A DNA stretch of 48,256 nucleotides, from the NCBI GenBank assembly GCA_019112825.1, contig DXIP01000016.1:1-48256 (forward strand). Reading direction: 5' to 3'. The DNA is from Alistipes excrementigallinarum (GTDB taxonomy: Bacteria; Bacteroidota; Bacteroidia; Bacteroidales; Rikenellaceae). Made by a program: the position numbers and the translations under genes. How positions within the stretch are numbered: the first letter of the stretch is position 1; every line of letters starts with the position of its first letter. This document shows positions 7,081 through 15,001 of this stretch, piece after piece. The notes below the pieces were generated by a model. That model was not told the origin of the DNA and searched no databases. It saw only the letters and a program-made list of their open reading frames with translations.

Positions 7081-8292
7081 ATGAGAAATTTAATGCTGCT
7101 TGTTGTTTGCTGTTTGTCCGCGTTGTCATTATATGCGCAGACTCCGTCCGTAGATGCATTGCGAACTTATGCGGAAGAAAAGGGGATACCTCCCAAAGAA
7201 TACATATTCAAGCTGTTTGAAAAATCGGATATAGTAGTCTTGGGTGAACGTGACCACCGTGATACGGTACAATACGACTTCATTCACGACATTCTGGCCG
7301 ACCCTCGTTTTGCCGAACAGATAGGATACGTCTATACCGAAGTCGGCTCGTACAACATGAACGATGATGTAAACCGCCTGCTGCAAGGCAGTTATCCAAC
7401 GGATGCGGCCTTCATGGACAGCCTGTATGCCTATTATAGAAAGTCGGAGACCTTCTATCCGATTTGGGAGAAATACAACCGCATTAAATTTCTGAAAGGT
7501 ATATATGAAATAAACCGTACTTCTCCAAGGAAAATCGAGCTCGGACTGACCGACCGCGAGTTCTCATGGGACGAGATTCGTACTGTAGAAGACTACAAGA
7601 AATTTTGGGAATCTCGCACAGTGAACTATCGCGACAGTTTAATGGCTGCCCATATTTCGGAAATGTTTGCCCGCCAGATACCCTTGAATGGGAAACGCAA
7701 GGCCTTGGTGATAACCAGTCAGCCACATGCCATCAACGATTCGATGATTCTCAAAAAGAGAAATACTGTTTATGGGACACAGGGCTGGTGGATGAAGAAA
7801 ATCTTTGGAGAAGAAAAAGTCAAAATCGTGGTACTGAACTGGTTTGATTACAACCTGTTTAACGGAAGTAATTTCCCGATGACTGGAGAAGGACATTGGG
7901 ATGCAGCCTTTGAACTGATGGAATGCCGCCCGTTCGCTATTGATTTGAAAAATACACCTTACGGAGAAACAGCTTACAACGGTCTCGTCGGAGGTACCAC
8001 GATTAATGTAAAGAACAAGAGTTGGCAAGATGTGGCCGATGGGCTTATCTACTATGCACCGCTCTATGATCATGTTGCTGCATGGGGTATTGAAGGACTC
8101 GTAACCAAAGAGTTTGAACCTGAGATAAAGCGCCGTCTGACTATATTCTTCCAGGCAACACAACCAGGTGCAGAAATACCCATGGAGGCTGCCATCGATG
8201 AATATAATGTTTTTCACACTTATCCGGCCGCTATTAAAAGTAGAAATGAGGTAAAACAGTTGATTCAGCAGGTGCTGGAAACGACTCGATAG
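7081..8292 (+). CDS. Secreted EreA/ChaN-like (erythromycin-esterase fold) protein
   Basis: The start MRNLMLLVVCCLSALSLYAQ is a signal peptide with cleavage expected after YAQ, so the mature protein is periplasmic or exported. The core contains IVVLGERDHRDTVQYDFIHD and YVYTEVGSYNMN. These resemble the two motifs around the catalytic or metal-binding His and Glu of the erythromycin-esterase/ChaN/TIKI superfamily. A second histidine motif (LVITSQPHAIND) follows in the middle. True resistance enzymes are cytoplasmic and differ in detail, so antibiotic resistance should not be assumed. I chose the ATG at 7081 over an upstream TTG because it starts the signal peptide. GC content is visibly lower than in the downstream core genes, suggesting transfer. 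Confidence 0.65.
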   Translation: MRNLMLLVVCCLSALSLYAQTPSVDALRTYAEEKGIPPKEYIFKLFEKSDIVVLGERDHRDTVQYDFIHDILADPRFAEQIGYVYTEVGSYNMNDDVNRLLQGSYPTDAAFMDSLYAYYRKSETFYPIWEKYNRIKFLKGIYEINRTSPRKIELGLTDREFSWDEIRTVEDYKKFWESRTVNYRDSLMAAHISEMFARQIPLNGKRKALVITSQPHAINDSMILKKRNTVYGTQGWWMKKIFGEEKVKIVVLNWFDYNLFNGSNFPMTGEGHWDAAFELMECRPFAIDLKNTPYGETAYNGLVGGTTINVKNKSWQDVADGLIYYAPLYDHVAAWGIEGLVTKEFEPEIKRRLTIFFQATQPGAEIPMEAAIDEYNVFHTYPAAIKSRNEVKQLIQQVLETTR

Positions 8293-8306
8293 TGAATATT
8301 CTAAAA

Positions 8307-8341
8307 ACAAGGCGCTCCTCCGAAGCGCCTTGTTCGTTTTT
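8307..8341. terminator. Bidirectional terminator between convergent genes
   Basis: A perfect 10-bp stem (ACAAGGCGCT at 8307-8316 with AGCGCCTTGT at 8324-8333) is followed by ttcgtttttg and preceded on the other side by an A-rich run. It lies between the stop of the EreA-like gene and the stop of mnmE, so it can end transcripts from both directions. Confidence 0.85.
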
Positions 8342-8356
8342 GAGCCGATATAGCTC

Positions 8357-9934
8357 TTATTTGCCAATACAAAATTTTGAGAAGATATTTCCGAGAATCT
8401 CGTCCGTGGTGATTTGACCCGTGATGGTGCCCAGATGGAAGATGACCTGGCGAATCTCCTCGCTCAGCAGGTCGGCCGTGAGCATCGCGTCGCAGCCCCG
8501 CAGCGCCTCCTCGAGCGCTCGCTCGGCCGCCGTCAGCGCCTCGTAGTGGCGGCCGTTCGAGACCACCGTGTCGCCCTGTTCGAGTGCCGCCGTGTCGACC
8601 TGCTCCCGCAGCCTGTGGCGCAGAAGGTCGATGCCCTCGCCCCGCTTGGCCGAGATGCCGATGACCCCCTCGGGCAGCGTCACCCCGGGGCGCATGTCGA
8701 GCTTGTTGACCACCGTGAGCAGCCGCTGTTCGGGCCGCAGCGTGAACTCGGGCTCGGGAAGCCGCAGCGTGGCCCCGTCTTCGTGTGCGTCACGGGCGGT
8801 GGCGGCTGTCGTTCCTTCGGGTGCGGTCTGGCTCCCCGCCGCAGGGGCATTGTGTGTGTCGGAGATGGCGGCTGTCGCGATGTTGTCCGCCGCAGCATTG
8901 ACATGGGTGCCGGCGGCTGCCGTGTTGTCGCCGGCCGCGGTGGCTGAATGTGTGTGGGGAGGATTGGCCGCAGCCTCTGTCCGGGCGGAGTCGGCCGGTG
9001 CCAGTGTGGTGGCGTCGACAAGCCGCACGACGATGCGGGCGCGGGCGATGCCGGCACGGGTGCGTTCGATGCCCATCCGTTCGAGCCGGTCGTCCGTCGC
9101 GCGGATGCCCGCCGTGTCGATGAAGCGGAAGCGGACGCCGTCGATGACGGTCTGCTCCTCAATCAGGTCGCGTGTCGTTCCGGCAATCTCGGAGACCATC
9201 GCCCTGTCCTCGTTCAGCAGCCGGTTGAGCAGCGTGCTCTTGCCGACGTTCGGCGCGCCGACAATCGCCACCGGAATGCCCTCTTTCAGGGCGCTTCCCA
9301 GCGCGAAGGAGCCCCTCAGACGAAGAATCTCAGACAGAATCTCCTCCATCGTGCAGCGCAGCTTCCGCCGGTCGGCGAACTCCACATCCTCCTCCGAGAA
9401 GTCGAGCTCCAGTTCGAGCAGCGAGGCGAGGTGCAGTAGCTCCCCGCGCAGATGGTCGAGCCGCTTCGAGAAACCGCCCCGCAGCTGCCCTGCGGCGAGC
9501 GTATGGGCGGCCCTCGACGAGGAGGCAATCAGGTCGGCGACCGCCTCGGCCTGCGCCAGGTCGAGCTTGCCGGCCAGGAAGGCCCGCAGCGTGAACTCCC
9601 CGGGCGTGGCCATGCGGGCCCCGGCGTCGAGCAGCAGCCGCAGAATCTCCGAGACGACGTAGGCCGAGCCGTGGCACGAAATCTCGACCGAGTCCTCGCC
9701 CGTGTAGGAGTGCGGGGCGCGGAAGAGCGAGACCAGCACGTCGTCGATGAGCCGTGCGCCGTCGCTGATGGTGCCGCGGTGGAGCGTATAGCCGGCCGCC
9801 TCGCTCAGCGGGCGGCGTCCCCGGAAGATGCGCTCCACCGTCTCGATGGCCCCGCTGCCGCTTACGCGGACGACGGCAATCGCTCCGCCGGTCGGGGTGG
9901 CCGGAGCGACAATGGTATCGTGGTCGTGAAGCAT
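8357..9934 (-). CDS. mnmE: tRNA modification GTPase MnmE with an Ala/Thr-rich insert
   Basis: With MnmG, MnmE installs the (carboxymethyl)aminomethyl group on wobble uridine 34 of certain tRNAs. The protein has the folate-binding N-domain (DTIVAPATPTGGAIAVVRVS), a helical domain, and an embedded G domain: GAPNVGKS 226-233, GTTRD 252-256, DTAG 273-276, NKLD 410-413, SAK 428-430. It ends with the required CIGK motif (cysteine 522). At 525 aa it is about 65 residues longer than usual. The excess lies between DTAG and NKLD (residues about 310-397) as an Ala/Thr/His-rich, probably disordered stretch. The ATG at 9934 is 4 bp from the stop of mltD, so it is the last gene of the parA-to-mnmE run. Confidence 0.95.
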   Translation of the reverse strand: MLHDHDTIVAPATPTGGAIAVVRVSGSGAIETVERIFRGRRPLSEAAGYTLHRGTISDGARLIDDVLVSLFRAPHSYTGEDSVEISCHGSAYVVSEILRLLLDAGARMATPGEFTLRAFLAGKLDLAQAEAVADLIASSSRAAHTLAAGQLRGGFSKRLDHLRGELLHLASLLELELDFSEEDVEFADRRKLRCTMEEILSEILRLRGSFALGSALKEGIPVAIVGAPNVGKSTLLNRLLNEDRAMVSEIAGTTRDLIEEQTVIDGVRFRFIDTAGIRATDDRLERMGIERTRAGIARARIVVRLVDATTLAPADSARTEAAANPPHTHSATAAGDNTAAAGTHVNAAADNIATAAISDTHNAPAAGSQTAPEGTTAATARDAHEDGATLRLPEPEFTLRPEQRLLTVVNKLDMRPGVTLPEGVIGISAKRGEGIDLLRHRLREQVDTAALEQGDTVVSNGRHYEALTAAERALEEALRGCDAMLTADLLSEEIRQVIFHLGTITGQITTDEILGNIFSKFCIGK

Positions 9935-9938
9935 GGTG

Positions 9939-11321
9939 TTACCTCCCTTCGATGCGGAGCCGCTGGCCGATGCGCAGCTTGTGGGCATTTCGGATGCCGT
10001 TCCAGCGCATCAGCTGGGCCGTGGTGACGCGGTAGCGGCGGGCGATGGCCCCCAGCGTGTCGCCCCGCTTGACGACGTAGACCGTGCCGGTGCGCTGCTG
10101 GCGCTTCTTGTCGAGGTTTGCCGGATTGATGTACTCCTTCAGATAGGCCGAATCCTTGGCGAAAATCTCCTGCTCGTGGGCGATGTAGTCGGCCACGCTG
10201 CGCTGGGGCAGCGTGAGCGTGTAGCTCTTGGTCGTGGCCGGGATGATGTCGAGCTTGTACTGCGGGTTGAGCTCGCGCAGCGTCTCGAGCGGGATGTCGA
10301 TGGTCGAGGCAATCTGCCCCAGGTGGAGGATGCGGTTGACGTGGAGCGTGTCGGTGGCCAGCGGCAGCGGCGTCTCGGCCGGTTCGATGCCGTGCTGGCG
10401 GTGGTAGGCGTAGCCGTAGGTCGCGCCGATGAAGGCCGGGACGTAGCCGCGCGTCTCGCGGGGCAGATAGTCGTAGATGTCCCAGAAGGTCTTGCCTCCC
10501 GAGCGGGCGATGGCCTTGTTGACGTTGCCCGGGCCGCAGTTGTAGGCCGCGATGGCGAGCGTCCAGTCGTGGTAGATGTTGTAGAGGTCCTTCAGATAGC
10601 GGCAGGCGGCGCGGGTGGCCAGCAGCGGGTCGCGCCGCTCGTCGATGAGCGAGTTGACCTCCAGCCCGTAGCTCTTGCCCGTCGTGGGCATGAACTGCCA
10701 CAGTCCGACGGCCCCCATGGGCGATACGGCCGTCGTCGAGAGGGCCGACTCGATAATCGGCAGCGCGCGCAGCTCGATGGGGAGCCCTTCGCGCAGCAGC
10801 TCGTCCTCGATGAGCGGAAAGTAGTAGCGCGACATGGCCAGGATGCGGCTCATCGTGCCGTACTGCGAGCTGGTATAGCGGTTGATGTAGCCCTTGACGA
10901 TGGCGTTGAAGGGGAGCTCGATGGGTGAGGCCAACGCCCGCAGCCGCTCGACGTAGAGCGAGTCGCCCGGCGCCTCTTCGCCTGCCGGCACGTCGGCGAC
11001 GAACTCCCGGAAGAAGCTCTCGAAGGCCTCCAGCCGCCGCTGCTCCTGCCATACGGCCGCCAGCGAGTCGATTTGCTGCGGGGTGAGGTCGCGCGATGCC
11101 GTCGTGTCGCACCACGTGCGCGGGGTGCGCTTTGCCAGGGACGAATCTTCGGGTTCGGGCTCCGCGGGGGCAGGGGCGGCCGGCCGGATCTCCTGGGCGG
11201 GCTGCGGGGTGGTCTGCTCGGTTTTCGTGGAGCGTTTTCTGCGGGGTTTGCGGTCGAGGGTGTTTGCGGTTGCGGTCCCGGCCAGCAGGCCCAGCAGCGT
11301 CAGTGTTGCGAAGATTCTCAT
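9939..11321 (-). CDS. mltD: Lytic murein transglycosylase MltD with LysM
   Basis: This enzyme cleaves peptidoglycan glycan strands to 1,6-anhydromuropeptides in the periplasm. The 460-aa protein has a short signal peptide (MRIFATLTLLGLLAGTATA), then a low-complexity Pro/Glu linker. An SLT domain follows, with the catalytic glutamate in LRALPIIESAL and the typical PMGAVGLWQFMP and AIAAYNCGPGNV motifs. A C-terminal LysM (YVVKRGDTLGAIARRYRVTT) binds glycan. No lipobox is visible, unlike E. coli MltD. It lies 3 bp downstream of the DUF5683 gene and 4 bp upstream of mnmE, so all three are probably co-transcribed. Confidence 0.93.
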   Translation of the reverse strand: MRIFATLTLLGLLAGTATANTLDRKPRRKRSTKTEQTTPQPAQEIRPAAPAPAEPEPEDSSLAKRTPRTWCDTTASRDLTPQQIDSLAAVWQEQRRLEAFESFFREFVADVPAGEEAPGDSLYVERLRALASPIELPFNAIVKGYINRYTSSQYGTMSRILAMSRYYFPLIEDELLREGLPIELRALPIIESALSTTAVSPMGAVGLWQFMPTTGKSYGLEVNSLIDERRDPLLATRAACRYLKDLYNIYHDWTLAIAAYNCGPGNVNKAIARSGGKTFWDIYDYLPRETRGYVPAFIGATYGYAYHRQHGIEPAETPLPLATDTLHVNRILHLGQIASTIDIPLETLRELNPQYKLDIIPATTKSYTLTLPQRSVADYIAHEQEIFAKDSAYLKEYINPANLDKKRQQRTGTVYVVKRGDTLGAIARRYRVTTAQLMRWNGIRNAHKLRIGQRLRIEGR

Positions 11322-11324
11322 GGA

Positions 11325-12500
11325 TTAGAAATTCAGGCTCAGGTTGAATCCGAAGACGGGGCGGTGGCCGCTTGCCGTCGGAACGTATGTATAGTCGACC
11401 ATCGGCTCGAGGTTCATCGAGAGGTCGTCCGAAATGTCGTAGTCCTTCAGGTGGGCATCCACGTGCGCGTCGATAATCTGGAGCACGTAGAGACCCGCCG
11501 TGATGATGATGCAGAGGTCGCGGTTGCGGCGGTAGCTGTCCTTGAGGTTCTTGAGGAAGGTTGCCGAGTAGCGGCCGCCGAACTCGTCGGTCGAGCCGTT
11601 GGGGTAGGCCTCGGGGTGGTTGTCGTAGTCGGCGCGCAGGCTGTAGGCCTTCTTGAAGCGCTGGTAGCCGCGGTTGTTCCAGTCGATGCAGTAAATCAGC
11701 GTGGCGAATCCGCCCACCACGAAGGGCACCTTCCAGTAGCTCTTGTTGTAAATCTGGCCGGCGCCCGGACAGATGCAGGCCAGCGTGGTCGCCTTCTTGA
11801 CGTTCGAGACCTCGTTGGTCGAGTAGTTCACCGCCGCGTCGCCGATGAAGTAGATGTAGGAGGCAATCGTGATGCCGAGGTAGAGCTGCCGGCGTGTGTT
11901 GCTTCGTATCATCTTCTGCTGCAGGGCGTTGAGCTCCGGCGTGCGGACCATGCTCACGTCGGTAATGGCGTCGAACTTGCGGCGCAGGGGCTTGTAGGTG
12001 CGGCTCTCGTTGATGTAGAGCGCCAAACCGCCGCCCACCAGTCCGTAGAGAATCGGCAGCTTCCAGTACTGCTTGTTGTAGATTTGGCCGTATCCGGGCA
12101 GCACGGTCGAGAGCCAGCAGACCTTCGAGAGCGACATCGAGTCGCTCATCAGCCAGCCGCGACGGCGTGTCGAGTCGGCGGCCAGCAGCGAGCGGCGGCC
12201 CGAGAGCGAGTCGCGCAGCAGCGAGTCGGTGCGGGCGATGTCGTCGGTGCGCAGCGCCGTGACCACGAGCGAGTCGGCCGTGAAGTCGGCGGCCAGCATC
12301 GAGTCGATTTCGCGGGCCAGAGCCGCCCGGGCGAGCGAATCGGCGCGCAGCTGCAGCGAATCGGCGCGTTGGAACATGCCGCCGCGCACGATGGTGCGGG
12401 GGCCGCGCTTGCTTCGCAGCGGCGATTGGGCCGCGGCCGTCGAGCCGAGCAGGAGTGCGAGAAGCGCCAGCAGCGCCGTTTTGAACCGAAGTGCCGCCAT
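11325..12500 (-). CDS. DUF5683 membrane-associated protein
   Basis: The 391-aa protein has a signal peptide (MAALRFKTALLALLALLLGS, cut near AAAQS). A Ser/Asp/Leu-rich stretch with repeated ADSL-type words (residues 45-110) follows. The DUF5683 domain carries the duplicated motif PGYGQIYNKQYWK and PGAGQIYNKSYWK, each followed by a hydrophobic helix. It ends in an F-terminated hydrophobic segment. Function is unknown. In Bacteroidetes the gene regularly sits between parB and mltD, as here (6 bp after parB, 3 bp before mltD), hinting at a link between the envelope and chromosome segregation or growth. Confidence 0.88.
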   Translation of the reverse strand: MAALRFKTALLALLALLLGSTAAAQSPLRSKRGPRTIVRGGMFQRADSLQLRADSLARAALAREIDSMLAADFTADSLVVTALRTDDIARTDSLLRDSLSGRRSLLAADSTRRRGWLMSDSMSLSKVCWLSTVLPGYGQIYNKQYWKLPILYGLVGGGLALYINESRTYKPLRRKFDAITDVSMVRTPELNALQQKMIRSNTRRQLYLGITIASYIYFIGDAAVNYSTNEVSNVKKATTLACICPGAGQIYNKSYWKVPFVVGGFATLIYCIDWNNRGYQRFKKAYSLRADYDNHPEAYPNGSTDEFGGRYSATFLKNLKDSYRRNRDLCIIITAGLYVLQIIDAHVDAHLKDYDISDDLSMNLEPMVDYTYVPTASGHRPVFGFNLSLNF

Positions 12501-12506
12501 GGGGTC

Positions 12507-13382
12507 TCAGGAGCGTTTGCCGAAGCGTTCGAGGAAGTTTTCGATGTCGCGGTCGTCGGCAAAGCCGATGACGATTTTGCCGCCGCCGTTTTTCGAGCGT
12601 TTGATGCTGATGTCCTCCGTGAAGAGCTTCTCGAGCTGCTCGACCAGACGCGAGTAGCTCTCGGGATACTCCTCCTCGTCGGCCGCCGGCTCCTTGCTGC
12701 GCGAGGCCTCGTCGCAGAGCGTGCGCACGAGCTCCTCGACCTGGCGCACCGAGAGCCCCTTCTTGACGCAGCGCTTCAGCACGCGCAGCTGCTCTTCGGC
12801 CGGCGCCCCGGCGATGGCCTTGGCGTGGCCCATCGAGATGAGCCCCTCCTTGAGGGCGAGCTGCACCTCGTCGGGGAGCTTGAGCAGGCGCAGGTAGTTC
12901 GACACCGAGGAGCGCTTCTTGCCCACCTTCTCCGAGAGGGCGTCCTGCGTGAGGTGGCACTCGTCGATGAGGCGCTGCATGCCCAGCGCGATTTCAATGG
13001 CGTTGAGGTCCTGGCGCTGGATGTTCTCCACCAGGGCCATGGCGTGGAGGTTCTCGTCGTCCACCTCGCGGATGTAGGCCGGCAGGGTGGCAATGTCGGC
13101 ACGCTGGGCCGCACGCCAGCGGCGCTCGCCGCTGATGAGGATGTATTTGCCTCCCTCGGCGCGCTTGACCGTCACGGGCTGGATGACGCCCAGCTGGCGA
13201 ATCGAGTCGGCCAGTTCGTCGAGCGCCTCCTCGTCGAACTGCGTGCGGGGCTGCGTGGGGTTGGGAATGATGTCCGCGACGGCGATTTCGGCCATCTCGG
13301 TCATCGGTTTGAGTTTGACGTCGAGCTTTTCGGCGCCGAAGATGGCGTCCAGCCCGCGTCCTAATCCCTTCTGTGGTTTCAT
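12507..13382 (-). CDS. parB: Chromosome partition protein ParB
   Basis: ParB is a CTP-dependent DNA clamp that loads at parS and works with ParA in origin segregation. The 291-aa protein begins MKPQKGLGRGLDAIFG. Its ParB/Srx nuclease-like domain has IPNPTQPRTQFDEEALDELA, the conserved ISGERRWRAAQRA box, and ENIQRQDLNAIEIA. The helix-turn-helix is around LTQDALSEKVGKKRSSVSNY, and a C-terminal dimerisation domain follows. The start at 13382 is set by this conserved N-terminus; the upstream open frame is a GC-rich artefact. An unusually long 314-bp spacer separates it from parA. I found no clear parS site in the window. Confidence 0.95.
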   Translation of the reverse strand: MKPQKGLGRGLDAIFGAEKLDVKLKPMTEMAEIAVADIIPNPTQPRTQFDEEALDELADSIRQLGVIQPVTVKRAEGGKYILISGERRWRAAQRADIATLPAYIREVDDENLHAMALVENIQRQDLNAIEIALGMQRLIDECHLTQDALSEKVGKKRSSVSNYLRLLKLPDEVQLALKEGLISMGHAKAIAGAPAEEQLRVLKRCVKKGLSVRQVEELVRTLCDEASRSKEPAADEEEYPESYSRLVEQLEKLFTEDISIKRSKNGGGKIVIGFADDRDIENFLERFGKRS

Positions 13383-13696
13383 TATCGTCTGTTTTCTGTA
13401 TTCGGTACTCCTTGCGGCGGTGCGGCGCCTCCGTACGGGCGGTGCGGCCTTATCCGGTGCGCGGCCCTCTCTTTGAGGGGAACGCTTCCCGGCTCCGACC
13501 CTCCTCTCTGCACGGGTGGGGCGCCTCCCGGCTTCAGCCTCCCTCTCTGCGCGGGTGGGACGCCTCCCGGGCCCGGCCCCGGCCGCTGCTCTCTTTTCGG
13601 CTTCCGCCGCCTCTCCTGCTCTCTCTTCCTTCTCTCTTCTCTCTTCCTCTGCCTCTCCTGCTCTCTGCCTCCCGGCTCCGGCCCCTTCCGGGCGGG
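13383..13696. repeat. 314-bp low-complexity spacer in parAB with 39-bp tandem repeats
   Basis: A 39-bp unit starting cgc(t/c)tcccggct is repeated in tandem at 13483-13521 and 13522-13560, with a partial third copy from 13561. Strand-biased ctctct-rich sequence follows up to the parA stop. No gene is credible on either strand. parA and parB are normally adjacent, so this spacer was inserted or expanded. Confidence 0.6.
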
Positions 13697-14509
13697 CTAT
13701 TGCTGCTGCGCGGCCTCCTCGCCGGATGGCTCCGTGGCAGCCTCCTGAGCCGGACGGTTGCGCTTGAGGAACTCGCGCGCCAGCGTCAGGTAGTTCTCCG
13801 ACCCCGTGGCGCTCGCGTCGTAGAGCATGACGGGCTTGCCGTGCGAGGGGGCTTCTCCCAAACGGATATTGCGCTGGATTATTGTGTCGTAGGCCAAATC
13901 GCCGAAGTGCTGCCGCACCTCGTTCACCACCTGGTTGTTCAGCCGGTTGCGCATGTACATCGTCAGCAGGAAGCCCTCGATTTCGAGCCCGGGGTTGAGC
14001 CCGCTCTTCACCTTCTTGAGCGTGTTGAGCAGTTTGGAGAGCCCCTCGAGCGCGAGGTATTCGCACTGCACGGGGATGAGCACCGAGTCGGCGGCCGTCA
14101 GGATGTTGACCGTCGTGTAGCCCAGCGAGGGCGAGCAGTCGATGAAGATGTAGTCGAAGCGGTCGCGCACCTCGTCGACCACCCGCTTCATCACGTGGTG
14201 GGCATTCTCCATCTTCGGCAGCTCGGTGTCGGCCGCCACCAGGTCAATCGACGAGGGGAGCAGCCACAGCCGCTTGATGTCGGGGCTCTGGAGGATGACC
14301 TCCGAGGCCTTGCGCGAGCCGGTGATGCACTCGTAGATGCCTTCGAGGTCGATGTCGAAGCCCAGCCCCGAGGTGGCGTTCGCCTGCGGGTCGGCATCCA
14401 GCAGCAGGACGTTCTTGCCCAGCAGGGCCAGCGAGGCCGCGAGGTTGATGGCCGTGGTCGTCTTGCCCACGCCGCCTTTCTGATTGGCCAAAGCGATTAC
14501 CTTTCCCAT
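13697..14509 (-). CDS. parA: Chromosome partition ATPase ParA (Soj)
   Basis: This MinD/ParA-type ATPase drives origin segregation with ParB. The 270-aa protein has the deviant Walker A ANQKGGVGKTTTAINLA, DADPQANATSGLG, FDYIFIDCSPSLG (Walker B) and IPVQCEYLALEGL. The last 20 or so residues (QEAATEPSGEEAAQQQ) are a low-complexity extension. The ATG at 14509 is preferred over a GTG at 14521 because MGKVIALANQKGG is the family start. A TAAATTTG -7 box lies 26 bp upstream. It is the first gene of the minus-strand run to mnmE. Confidence 0.95.
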   Translation of the reverse strand: MGKVIALANQKGGVGKTTTAINLAASLALLGKNVLLLDADPQANATSGLGFDIDLEGIYECITGSRKASEVILQSPDIKRLWLLPSSIDLVAADTELPKMENAHHVMKRVVDEVRDRFDYIFIDCSPSLGYTTVNILTAADSVLIPVQCEYLALEGLSKLLNTLKKVKSGLNPGLEIEGFLLTMYMRNRLNNQVVNEVRQHFGDLAYDTIIQRNIRLGEAPSHGKPVMLYDASATGSENYLTLAREFLKRNRPAQEAATEPSGEEAAQQQ

Positions 14510-14534
14510 GTTTCCGTTCACAATTACAATCGGG

Positions 14535-14542
14535 CAAATTTA
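14535..14542 (-). promoter_or_regulatory. -7 box of the parA operon
   Basis: Read on the minus strand, TAAATTTG matches TAnnTTTG and lies 26 bp before the parA ATG. No convincing -33 box stands at the expected distance. Confidence 0.5.
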
Positions 14543-14694
14543 GTGATTTTCCGCGGAATTCCATCACCGTGCCGTAAAAATGCGTCGCACGCCGGCTCCA
14601 ATACGCTGAGAATCATCCGCGAGCCCGGAGCGACCCCGCTCCCGGCGGGGCGCGACGTCTTCGGCGGCTCTCCCGGAGGCGTGCCGCTGCGCCC

Positions 14695-14882
14695 CTGCGC
14701 CGGGGACGCTGCCCCCTCTGTGCCGGGCATGCCGCCGGGCTGCTGCCGGTGTTCCGAGCGGGGTGTCCCGCCGGGACTCTGCACCCCACTGCGCCGGGGA
14801 CGCTGCACCCTCTGTGCCGGGCGTGCCGCCGGGCTGCTGCCGGAGTTCCGCGCCGGACGTGCCGTTGGGGCTCCGCGCCGGG
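14695..14882. repeat. Two-copy direct repeat, 94-bp period, between parA and the CPBP gene
   Basis: The sequence beginning ctgcgccggggacgctgc occurs at 14695 and again at 14789. The first 62 or so bases are nearly identical and the remainder is diverged. The gene-free stretch 14543-14949 holds little else: very GC-rich sequence with gccgggc motifs and no credible coding frame. Confidence 0.6.
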
Positions 14883-14949
14883 CGGCTTGTGGCGCGCCCC
14901 CGACACCACCGACGGTGCGGTACGAGATGCCGCAAATTGAGAAAAGTGC

Positions 14950-14980
14950 TTGCTTTTGCCCGCGACTTGCATTATCTTTA
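14950..14980 (+). promoter_or_regulatory. Promoter of the CPBP protease gene
   Basis: TTG at 14950-14952 and TATCTTTA at 14973-14980, 20 bp apart, fit the Bacteroidetes -33/-7 pattern with one -7 mismatch. The start codon follows 21 bp later. Confidence 0.6.
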
Positions 14981-15001
14981 CCCGAAAAATTCCATACAAC
15001 C

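Noticed and set aside
7081..8292. Macrolide resistance gene ere
   Set aside because: Only fold-level motifs are shared, and the signal peptide and overall sequence differ from known Ere enzymes.
11073..13364. 763-aa plus-strand open frame opposite mltD, DUF5683 and parB
   Set aside because: It is a GC-rich shadow of three clearly recognised minus-strand genes; its translation is Arg/Val/Gly-rich without domains.
13072..13400. Possible in-frame extension of parB upstream of 13382
   Set aside because: The extension is repetitive Arg/Glu/Ala sequence; the conserved ParB N-terminus starts at MKPQKGLGRGLD.
13373..15001. Very long plus-strand open frame running from parB across parA into the CPBP gene
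   Set aside because: It is antisense to parA and reads through GC-rich repeats. Only the part from 15002 has CPBP motifs and a promoter before it.
12507..15001. parS site near parAB
   Set aside because: I looked for a TGTTTCACGTGAAACA-like palindrome and saw none in this interval.
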